From Zygnema cylindricum (Eukaryota; Streptophyta; Zygnematophyceae; Zygnematales; Zygnemataceae), in assembly GCA_037447655.1 (NCBI GenBank), contig JBBHKE010001642.1:80576-144575 (forward strand): a DNA stretch of 64,000 nt, written 5' to 3'. Shown here piece after piece: positions 1-8,516 of this stretch. The notes under the pieces are model-generated. The model was not told the origin of the DNA, ran no database searches, and worked only from the letters and a program-made list of their open reading frames with translations. Both the position numbers and the translations under genes were made by a program. Every line of letters begins with the position of its first letter. The stretch's first letter is position 1.

Positions 1-839
1 CTGAATAAGTGCCACCCTGGCACGCAAAGACTCTGACCGACTACACCCTTGTATAGCTTGGACTCCCCTGAGTCCGCAGCAAAAAGAATCACTGAATTTG
101 CTCACCCGAGCATTAAGTTATGGCTGGTCAAAGATGACCTTTATAGTTACAAGCTCTCTTAGAGAGAGGTACCTAAATATCACTAAGTCTTGGTCTGCCT
201 ACTCACGACTACCTACTACTAAACCCTAGTCCAATAGGAACACAATAAAGTACAAGAAGGTACAATGGGCGATGTACTTATTGTACGTCCATTGTACGAC
301 AAGGTCTACAAGGTGACACCTGTCAAATCGGAAGCCATGGTTCCTCCTCCCATCTTCTCCGGTATCAAATAATGTGGCGCCACGTGGCACCGCGTGACGC
401 TATCTCCGTATGCCGCCAAAAGCTCACTTCGCGTGGCGGCTATAATGCCGGCTGTCCGATCAAAACATATTTTACATGGTTCAGATTCGCGTACATGCAT
501 GAATTGCTCCTTTTGGTTAGTCTGCTGTTAAGTAGCTGTTGCGTTAATGTTTATATATCTTTGAAACCCGTCACGTGTATCGTTTCGGTAACGCCTTATT
601 GGATAAGGCTTACGTCTACATAGCAAACCATAGACCCAGGTTCAAATCCGGTTTAGAGCAGCATATCGGCCAACTATCAGTTTTCCTGCCTGTTTTTGCC
701 TGTTTCTTCTTTTTGACTATGGGGGCAGCCATGGCTATCTCTGTCTTCCAGTGACTACGACAAGTATGGATGACTTAGACAAGACCATATGACAAACACA
801 CAGAATAAATTCAGACCTAGAAAATACACAAATTTAACA
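1..839 (-). repeat. 3' LTR of family A element (partial)
   Basis: Nearly identical to 3066-3904 at a constant offset of 3065. In element orientation it begins TGTTAAATTTG at 839. The U3 part carries a TATA-like box (about 140-147), a CTCTCTTAGAGAG palindrome (154-166) and five GTAC cores within 241-310. Short ORFs inside it (306-500, 372-623) recur in the other LTR and look like chance frames. Confidence 0.9.
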
Positions 840-852
840 CTCCACTTATTTT
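840..852 (-). other. polypurine tract of family A element
   Basis: The minus strand reads AAATAAGTGGAG immediately before the 3' LTR start at 839, the expected place for plus-strand priming. The A' element has the matching tract AAATAAGGGGAG at 59204-59215. Confidence 0.7.
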
Positions 853-878
853 TTAGTCTTCTATTGCGCCAACTCCCA

Positions 879-2879
879 CTAAAATAAAAACAACAAAAAC
901 AAAATCCCTTTTTTTTTTTTCGTTCTTTTCGTATAATTAAACTTTAAGAATATACCCTCATATTTTAAAAGGTCTATTAGATGAGCTGAAATTAACATTC
1001 CATCTTGCTGATCACACATTTTATTTAGCATCTCACTTTTTATAAATCCGAGCAAAGATTTTATCCACCTCATCACTTTTCCATCCACACAAAATCCGAT
1101 TTCCCTCTTGCAATTCAAACAGCCAGCCACATCCTCAATCTGCAACACACACCGCGATGCTAACCCTTTTACAGGCGCACCTTCATAGATGGCATCACTC
1201 CCATTAGTGATGTCAAGTCCATTACCCCCCAAATTTTTCGAAAAAACAAGTATCCCCGCTAAGTTCCTCATAAGATCTACGTCTTCCGTACTCATATTTT
1301 TATCCTTGATACTCATCCCATTTTTTGAACTTTCCTCACTCTCTCCCAAGTAATTCTTTCCGCTATCACTTTCTATTTTTATTCCCAATAAATATTTCTC
1401 CTCCCCTAAACCTTTCATTAAATATTCCTCTTCTCCCCTATCTTTTAAAACCCCCTCTAGATTTACTTCTCCCCTTTCCTCGGAATCCGTTGAAGTCTCC
1501 CTTTGCGACCAGTTTTCTGTTTCCAAAATATCTATAAAACTATCCTCATTATTTTTACTTTTCCCTTTTTCAATTATAGATTCTAGATCTGACTTTCTCA
1601 TCTCTAAGTTATACTTTTTACACTCCTTGACATCTTCATCATTTCTAACTCCCTCAAGTACCTCCCTTCCCTTTACTTCCCTTATACCTCCAAAAGCACA
1701 TCGTTGCTTTCGTGTAATTTCTGTGTACTTCTCTCTCTTCTCCATTCTACCGATGTGAAGAAGCTCCAATATTTCTTCATCCTCTTTCTCCTCTTCCCCT
1801 TCTTCCTCCTCTTTCACATTCCAACTTCTAAGTTCTTCAAAGCAAGGACACTCCTCTATATAGTGACCCGGTTCTCTACAAAAGAAGCAAACACCCTTTT
1901 TCAAAGCTCCCCTTTCTTTTGCTCTCCCTCTCTTTCCACCAAAGTTCCGATAAGGTTTACCTTTGTCTTTCTTTCTCTCATCACGCTTCCGCTCGTCACC
2001 GCCGTTCCTCTCATCACGCTTCCGCCAATCACCACCAGCTGTAAAGGCAGTTACCCTCTCACTTCCCCTAAGAAGCTCCAAAGTGCTTTCCCTCACAAGA
2101 ATTATCCCCATGGTAAAGCTCCAAGTCCATGAGGAGCCATCCATTGCCTGCATACGATTAATGATGTTTTCGTACTCATCTGGGAGTTTCATGAGTAGTG
2201 TATTGATCTTTCTCTCCTCAGATTCTACATACCCCGCACTAGCAAGCTCAACATATAACGCAGCAATATCATTGCAAAACTCTATCATGTTACTGCCTTT
2301 ATAAACATAGGCCTCTATTTCTTGTTTTACTAACTGCTGCCTCTGAATAGTCTCACTCTTATAAATCTGCCTTAGTGTTTCCCATATTTCCGAAGACTTG
2401 GTAAGACTTAAAAGAGTGATAGCTATGGACTTAGACACATATCTAAGTATAAGATGTTTAGCTATAGTGTTTTTATACTCCCAAATTTTACTATCATTTA
2501 CTTCAGTTTTACTTATAACCCCTCTAAGTGAAGATGTGGCGGAGAGCATAGCTCCCCTCACCATAAGTGTCCCTTTATCCTTCTCCACTATATCCTTATC
2601 CACGGAAAGGTTTTTCCCTTCACCTTTTGATTCATCTGAACTCCGGTTGATATTCTGAGCAGCCTCAGATGATTCTCCATAGTAACCTCCTCCAAAGCCA
2701 GGTGGCGGACATCTCACTTGTCCCGAAACAATTCCCCATAAGTGCTTCTCGAAAAGCAATCCCTCCATAATAAACTCCCAATAAGTGAAGTCTGTTCCAT
2801 CGAACATAGGCACCCTAGATGGTGGGCCCATAACCTGAAATTCTATGGGCTCCATTGCCCACAGAATTCGCAGATCCAA
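879..2879 (-). CDS. gag: Gag protein of family A, ending in an RNase H-like remnant
   Basis: Uninterrupted ORF of 666 residues. The N-terminal half resembles copia UBN2-type Gag (conserved stretch around KLPDEYENIINRMQ). A basic RKRDE-rich stretch is followed by a CCHC zinc knuckle, CFFCREPGHYIEEC, at about residues 330-343. An acidic Glu-rich tail follows. The last about 80 residues contain VMRWIKSLLG and MCDQQ, which resemble the end of copia RNase H in family E (LMWVKSLLG...CDNQ). The first ATG (2879) lies inside the 5' LTR; an alternative ATG at 2831 lies in the primer-binding site. The length is large for a Gag alone because of the acidic and RNase H-like tails. Role: structural shell and RNA packaging, presumably replicated by pol supplied in trans. 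Confidence 0.85.
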   Translation of the reverse strand: MDLRILWAMEPIEFQVMGPPSRVPMFDGTDFTYWEFIMEGLLFEKHLWGIVSGQVRCPPPGFGGGYYGESSEAAQNINRSSDESKGEGKNLSVDKDIVEKDKGTLMVRGAMLSATSSLRGVISKTEVNDSKIWEYKNTIAKHLILRYVSKSIAITLLSLTKSSEIWETLRQIYKSETIQRQQLVKQEIEAYVYKGSNMIEFCNDIAALYVELASAGYVESEERKINTLLMKLPDEYENIINRMQAMDGSSWTWSFTMGIILVRESTLELLRGSERVTAFTAGGDWRKRDERNGGDERKRDERKKDKGKPYRNFGGKRGRAKERGALKKGVCFFCREPGHYIEECPCFEELRSWNVKEEEEGEEEKEDEEILELLHIGRMEKREKYTEITRKQRCAFGGIREVKGREVLEGVRNDEDVKECKKYNLEMRKSDLESIIEKGKSKNNEDSFIDILETENWSQRETSTDSEERGEVNLEGVLKDRGEEEYLMKGLGEEKYLLGIKIESDSGKNYLGESEESSKNGMSIKDKNMSTEDVDLMRNLAGILVFSKNLGGNGLDITNGSDAIYEGAPVKGLASRCVLQIEDVAGCLNCKREIGFCVDGKVMRWIKSLLGFIKSEMLNKMCDQQDGMLISAHLIDLLKYEGIFLKFNYTKRTKKKKGILFLLFLF
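2821..2835 (-). other. primer-binding site: initiator tRNA-Met anticodon arm
   Basis: The minus strand reads GGTTATGGGCCCACC directly after the LTR end (CA at 2837-2836). This is complementary to the anticodon arm of plant initiator tRNA-Met (GGTGGGCCCATAACC, from memory), not to a tRNA 3' end. Drosophila copia uses the same half-tRNA priming. The ATG inside it (2831-2829) is in frame with gag. Confidence 0.8.
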
Positions 2880-3904
2880 AAGAAGCTAATCTAGATAGTG
2901 CTGACTCCAAGTTGATATAAACCCAAATAAATGATCCCTTGACAATAAGAACCCCAATATACCTTCACCCCTGTGAAAAGAAGACCTTCTGTGTGGTCAG
3001 TTCCACCACAAAATGCAAAGCTTCAATATGTGTTTTGGACAATATTCCCCACTTTGACTTTCCCACTGAATAAGTGCCACCCTGGCACGCAAAGACTCTG
3101 ACCGACTACACCCTTGTGTAGCTTGGACTCCCCTGAGTCCGCAGCAAAAAGAATCACTGAATTTGCTCACCCGAGCATTAAGTTATGGCTGGTCAAAGAT
3201 GACCTTTATAGTTACAAGCTCTCTTAGAGAGAGGTACCTAAATATCACTAAGTCTTGGTCTGCCTACTCACGACTACCTACTACTAAACCCTAGTCCAAT
3301 AGGAACACTATAAAGTACAAGAAGGTACAATGGGCGATGTACTTATTGTACGTCCATTGTACGACAAGGTCTACAAGGTGACACCTGTCAAATCGGAAGC
3401 CATGGTTCCTCCTCCCATCTTCTCCGGTATCAAATAATGTGGCGCCACGTGGCACCGCGTGACGCTATCTCCGTATGCCGCCAAAAGCTCACTTCGCGTG
3501 GCGGCTATAATGCCGGCTGTCCGATCAAAACATATTTTACATGGTTCAGATTCGCGTACATGCATGAATTGCTCCTTTTGGTTAGTCTGCTGTTAAGTAG
3601 CTGTTGCGTTAATGTTTATATATCTTTGAAACCCGTCACGTGTATCGTTTCGGTAACGCCTTATTGGATAAGGCTTACGTCTACATAGCAAACCATAGAC
3701 CCAAGTTCAAATCCGGTTTAGAGCAGCATATCGGCCAACTATCAGTTTTCCTGCCTGTTTTTGCCTGTTTCTTCTTTTTGACTATGAGGGCAGCCATGGC
3801 TATCTCTGTCTTCCAGTGACTACGACAAGTATGGATGACTTAGACAAGACCATATGACAAACACACAGAATAAATTCAGACCTAGAAAATACACAAATTT
3901 AACA
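2836..3904 (-). repeat. 5' LTR of family A element
   Basis: 1069 bp, TG...CA in element orientation. Matches 1-839. TATA-like box near 3206-3211 and palindrome CTCTCTTAGAGAG at 3219-3231. The flank beyond 3904 begins TCAAC. Confidence 0.88.
3219..3231 (-). promoter_or_regulatory. LTR core-promoter palindrome next to TATA-like box
   Basis: CTCTCTTAGAGAG lies a few bases upstream (in element orientation) of ACTATAAAGG. The same arrangement occurs in LTRs A' (56930-56957) and E (53822-53848), suggesting a conserved U3 promoter module. Confidence 0.45.
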
Positions 3905-4193
3905 TCAACATCATCAATGTGCATCGGGTGGCAGGGAGGTAAATCTCGCAAGCCTCAACCATTGTTCACGACTGTGCTTTGTCAAATAATGGTTCATGCT
4001 TCAGATCGTTGCAAGCTAACAAAGATATGCTGGTAGTAAAAGGTTGATATGAGAGTCGAGGGAGGGTTGCGAGGTCTTGGGGCCTGAAACAACCGTCTAG
4101 TATAATCACAAATGAATTTGTGGGACGACGAGTCTTAGGTCCCAAATATCTCCAAAGAAAAGGTATGAAGTTGTTGGCTAGGTCGCGATAAGC
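3905..4193. other. flank of family A element, no feature recognised
   Basis: Unique-looking sequence after the 5' LTR. No open frame with recognisable similarity and no RNA-like signal was seen. Confidence 0.5.
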
Positions 4194-4553
4194 CTAATCG
4201 CGTTCTTTGGAGGTCCCTCCATCCCAAGCCATAACACGAATATGTAATGCCGCACCCGTTGAAACATGGGATCCCATCAAGGAGGTCGAAAATACATTCC
4301 CAAGTGTTCTCACTTTGCCTTGCAAAAACATGAGATCCACGCGAGGGCCGCGCTCTCCTCGAGATTGAGAATGTGGCGGGATGATATGGGACACCTCACA
4401 CTTTATTGTGTACCCGGATTCACTACCCAGCGAAGCGATTGCATCTCGAACTGTATCACGTGTCGCTGTAGGTTCCCCACCATGTGAATAATAGAGCAAA
4501 TGGACGCCCTGCTCATTTATAAATTGGCCAGAAACACAACGAGGCTTACCCAA
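4194..4553 (-). CDS. unrecognised ORF (119 aa)
   Basis: Open minus-strand frame of mixed, non-repetitive composition that I cannot assign to a family. Another open minus frame (4573-4776, 67 aa) lies just upstream and could be an earlier exon or a frame-shifted continuation. Internal features are a Ser/Gly/Arg-rich middle and no membrane segment or signal peptide. The surrounding DNA is AT-rich, whereas this 0.6-kb patch is more GC-balanced, which suggests former coding sequence or transposon cargo. A chance ORF cannot be excluded. Confidence 0.25.
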   Translation of the reverse strand: MGKPRCVSGQFINEQGVHLLYYSHGGEPTATRDTVRDAIASLGSESGYTIKCEVSHIIPPHSQSRGERGPRVDLMFLQGKVRTLGNVFSTSLMGSHVSTGAALHIRVMAWDGGTSKERD

Positions 4554-4765
4554 AACGGAGGGGTGTGGTAAGCTATGACGTAAACGGATTGCATAGAAAA
4601 TTGTTGAGAAGATAAACGGAGTGAGTTAAAAATTGGAGTATTGACTTGCTAAGCCCCATTTCTTGGTCCAGAACAAGAGCGCCGTCGAGCTCGTGCGTCA
4701 TCCGTAGGTAGCGCCTCAAGTAGGTTCTTGAATCAGCGGCGACTACCTTATCGTAGGAGTGACAA

Positions 4766-6124
4766 GTGCACCGCAAATCACTATTAGCGTATATAACGTT
4801 AATTCGGTTCCCTTATATTTTGACGCAAATTCTCAAATAGAATTAATAATTGTATTTTTTTCTTCATGCCTTTTAGGGTTCTGCTCCAATTAGCGTTAAT
4901 AACGAAATTACATTACGATTTAAATAGTGATGGTGTACGGTAGTGTTAGACCGTACAAAAATGTACCTTTTTAAGTCAAAAATTACAAAAAGTGATTTAA
5001 CATAACCGCGCACGAATGTGAATGTGCGCTCTAAAAAGGGGATAAAATCGGGTTGTCAAAAATCACGTTTGCACATATTCGGCCGACAACCTAGTGGTCG
5101 ACCGTGTGAGCGTACGATTTGTGTACGATTTGTCAGATTCCATATTTTTACATTTACTATTGTAGTGTAATCATATTTATAGCGTTTTTTTTTTTTTTCA
5201 AAAGCCAAATTAGTAGTGTTGTGTATTGGTAAGGATTTGTCGATAACCGATATGGGCCTTTTTCGAATAGGCGATAATTGATATATCGGTACGATATATC
5301 GTTATTGGTGTTATCGCCGAAAAATACTCGATATTTATCGGTTATTATCGGCGGTAACACCGATATCGATAACTATCAGCGATATATGTACGGACCGTAC
5401 AGATAAATGTACGGCCAGTACACTCAACTGTACGTGTTATTCCTCGGACGTGCCGCAGACCCCCTTCCCCCCGATTGCGGTAAAAGATCGCGATATTTAC
5501 TTCATTATTTATAATTTAAGGGGGTTTTACTTGTGTACCCCTTATAAAATGTCCTTTTGACTGTTATTTTTTTATAAATGGCAGTTAATGGCGACAGTCT
5601 CATAGATTTGTTTGTTTGCTTTGTTCGGCTGTTCGTCTGGTTTTCGAAAAAGTTTGATTTTACAAATTTACAATGTAATTTTTTTTTTGTTTCGGTACTA
5701 TAATTTTAGAACTATAAACAATTATTTTAAAATTTTCAACGTTTATATGCCGCGCTATCCGTAATAAATTTCAGTTGAACATCGTACGGAACAAATTCTT
5801 ACACGTGGCATACCACGCTATATAAAGTAAATAATATAATATAGTATATTATAAAGTACTATTTTATGCATACTATATTTTTTTAAGTGTCGCCGATATG
5901 GAATTTGTTGGTCTCGGACCGATATATTTGGACCTCTGACCGTTCGATAACCGATAACTATGGATGCACTAACTAACTACTGATGCACAACACTACAAAT
6001 TAGAGTTAGTAAAAATTTGAGTAATGTTTTTTTTGAAATTTTGAAATTCCCGATTAGCGTTAATAACACTTTTTTTTTTTTTACGCTATTTATTTCTTGA
6101 CGCTAATAGCGATTCGCTGTGTAC
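4766..6124. mobile_element. non-autonomous TIR DNA transposon (outer element)
   Basis: The ends 4766-4789 and 6101-6124 are inverted repeats matching at 20 of 24 positions; both include CTATTAGCG, read inward. The motif TTAGCGTTAATAAC recurs internally near each end (about 4895 and 6055). The interior is AT-rich and non-coding. No convincing target duplication was found. It encloses the hAT-type MITE at 5214-5995; without that insert the element would be about 570 bp. Confidence 0.45.
5214..5995. mobile_element. hAT-type MITE with 8-bp target duplication
   Basis: Starts TAGTGTTGTG and ends CACAACACTA (perfect 10-bp terminal inverted repeats). Both sides are flanked by the same 8 bp, CAAATTAG, at 5206-5213 and 5996-6003. 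Eight-base duplications and TAG-starting ends fit the hAT superfamily. Subterminal regions hold repeated CGATAACCGATA-type motifs and many CGATAT palindromes. No transposase frame exists, so it is non-autonomous (782 bp). Confidence 0.8.
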
Positions 6125-7437
6125 TGACCGAGGAACGGCGTTAACCATCGAACTCTTAGGTGCCTTTAGATGACGTCAGTGAGACATTTTCCAATGGAAT
6201 ACCTCGACTAGAAAACAAAACTCTAATGACGCGGACAAGTACAGGAATCATTTGGTACGGACAAGGTGTCTAAATAAGGCAACAACAACAAGGGAGGAAG
6301 GACCCGAAAACAATAAGGGAAAGTTTGCGGATACGAAAAGATTTAGTACCCACACGAAAACGCACCTAATTAAACCACATGTGCGTTGATACGAAAAATG
6401 TACAAGCTCCAAATGGCCGCAAACGGCCGCCAATAAACGGCTACACTCTTTTCACCTCATAAAACGTGACGTCACCTTTGTCTACCGTGACTTAAGTGCT
6501 TTAGAAGGCCGTAAAATACGTATTTTACCACATTTTAACGTACATTAAAGGTATTTATATTTATGAGGACTCTAATTGGATCATAGCAACTCAGTTTGCT
6601 AACGCCCAAAGGAGCGGTTGAGTTTCACGCGATTTTTCCGAACTTGCGGGGGGTTTATCAGCCAACCAGCGTCGAATTTCGCACGTGTAGAAGTACACAC
6701 ACTCCCAGGGAACCCGAAGGAAGGTGAGAGAATGCTCTCGCGATAAAAATATGGATATCTAATAATAAAAGGATATAGACGGCCCAGATTCCTTATAAAA
6801 ATTGCCCGGAATACATCGTCATATTCTACCCGGTTTGTTTTCGTACGGACGATCGTCCTATACGCCGTCAATATTTAGCCGCTTTTTAATGACGGAACTG
6901 TCCGACGGCCGTCCCCCCAATAAATCGTTCGTACAAACAACTCTTTGTACAGAAATATCTCCGTACAAAATGTCATTTGTACACAATGTCCTTGGTACAG
7001 GAAATCCTTCGTACAAAATATCCTACTTCCTGAAAGAAAAAGTACGCAGAGTCTGGAATTTCGTATCAGCGTCAAATTTGTTTCGCGTGCGCAATAAAAT
7101 CCGACGATGGCATATACTCAAAAGTTATCGAGAAAATCCAATTTGTGTCAGCTACATTACAAGTACAGTACAGTACTGTACTGTTGCATGTGACAGCGAG
7201 GCAGATCTGATTGAAAAGTACAGTACTGTACAGCACTACAGCACCACTTTCAGAACCAGCTCTCGTGTCATATATTTGTACGGCATTTTGTCAAATCGTA
7301 ATAAATACCTTTTGCCACGTGTTACGGAGTAATGCTTGTCATGTCCCGTAGGATCTAAATTTCGTTTTGTCGCTCCCTGTCAGAGATTTGTACGGCCTTT
7401 TATCAATTCAGAATTAGTATAACGGTTACCTTTTCAC
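6125..7437. other. non-coding GTAC-rich stretch
   Basis: No supported gene. From about 6920 to 7280 the tetranucleotide GTAC occurs about 15 times, including the palindromic cluster AGTACAGTACTGTACT (about 7167-7182) and a second at about 7218-7230. The open frame 6802-7332 (176 aa) overlaps this repeat-like composition and has no recognisable domain. Confidence 0.5.
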
Positions 7438-7616
7438 TTCTCTCTCTTTTCTCTCACCTCTCCTCTCTCTTTTTTCTCCTATTCTCTCCTCACTATTCTC
7501 TCCTCTCTCTCTTTCCTCTCCTCTCCCTCTTTTCTCTCTTCACTTTTCTCTCCTCTCTCTTATCTCTCCTCTCTGTCTTTTCTCTCCTCTCTCTTTTCTC
7601 TCCTTTCTCTCTCTTC
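7438..7616 (+). repeat. CT-rich tract upstream of the wall-protein gene
   Basis: Imperfect CTCTCT/TCTCC tandem repeat of about 180 bp, followed by TATATATTTA near 7625. It may be part of the promoter or 5' leader of the gene starting at 8396; that is inference. Confidence 0.6.
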
Positions 7617-8395
7617 GTCGCCACTATATATTTACACCGTTATTTTTTTTCCAGCTGAGCAAATAATTGTTTTTTTTCCACTAAACAGCAACTACACATC
7701 ACAAATTTCGAAAGAATATTAAGATACACAGAAATAAATGGTCATTTAAACAGCGACGAACACTAATTGTGGTATGCCTTCCTCTTCTCTCTCACTTTTT
7801 CTTTTCTTTTTCTTTATACAAAGTTTTTGTATCGAATCTTTATGTTTTGAAATATTGGAATCTGCTTGAACGGAAAAATTCAAAGAGAGAAGAGAGAAGG
7901 AGAGGGAGGTCGAGTGAAAACATTATCATTATAAAATATAGAACATATAGAGGAAGGAAAAGGGGGAATGAGGGATTATGAAGCATGTAACTTAGGAAAT
8001 GCATTTGGGAGAAGGGAGAGAGGGTATAGTGTGGGAGAAGGGGAAGAGGGGAGAGTGTGGGAGGAGGAGAGTGGATAAGGGGAGAAGGGAACACCTCACC
8101 TCAGTGGATGTGTTTCCTTGCTTGTCTTAATATCTATTGTATTTTATCTTGTATTTTTTTTTATTATTTTCTATGTATTTTTCCGGGAGAGTTTTTCTTT
8201 CTTCAATTAAATACACTCGCAAAAAGAATGCATGGTGGGTTTATCTTTGATTCCTGCTTCATTCTATAAATTAAATTAAAAAGAAATACTCGTTTTATTT
8301 TAAACACAGTTTTGAAAATTTCTGAGGGTCCAATTCTTTGGTGTGTGTGATATTTCCCTTTTCTTTGAAGGTGACATCTGAAACGACAACCCACG

Positions 8396-8516
8396 ATGGA
8401 AGAAAAAAAGAGTCTTTTGCTCAATAGGATCAGAGGAAATCAAGTTCCGAATCGGATTCTGATCGTTTTGTTTATTTTTTCGTTTGTTTTGACTTTCCAG
8501 TCGGTCCAAGGTCAAG
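8396..8516 (+). other. exon 1: signal peptide
   Basis: Encodes about 40 residues: charged start (MEEKK), Arg/Asn linker, hydrophobic stretch of about 13 residues and a likely cleavage region near QSVQGQ. The donor CAAG|GTAC leaves phase 1, and joining to the acceptor at 11609 keeps the frame into CWLSPNST. Confidence 0.7.

Larger units (their letters stand above)
1..3904 (-). mobile_element. Gag-only LTR retrotransposon, family A (Ty1/copia type)
   Basis: Two direct repeats (1-839 and 2836-3904) flank one long minus-strand ORF and little else. In element orientation the order is 5' LTR (2836-3904), primer site (2821-2835), gag ORF (2879-879), purine tract (about 840-852) and 3' LTR (839 leftwards, cut by the window edge; about 230 bp are outside). 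No protease, integrase or RT lies between the LTRs, so the element is non-autonomous and resembles the TR-GAG class described in plants. Its LTR shares blocks with family E (48971-54654), a likely helper lineage. The left target duplication is outside the window and could not be checked. Confidence 0.85.

Noticed and set aside
306-500. 64-aa ORF repeated at 3371-3565
   Set aside because: Duplicated only as part of the two family A LTRs; no recognisable motif.
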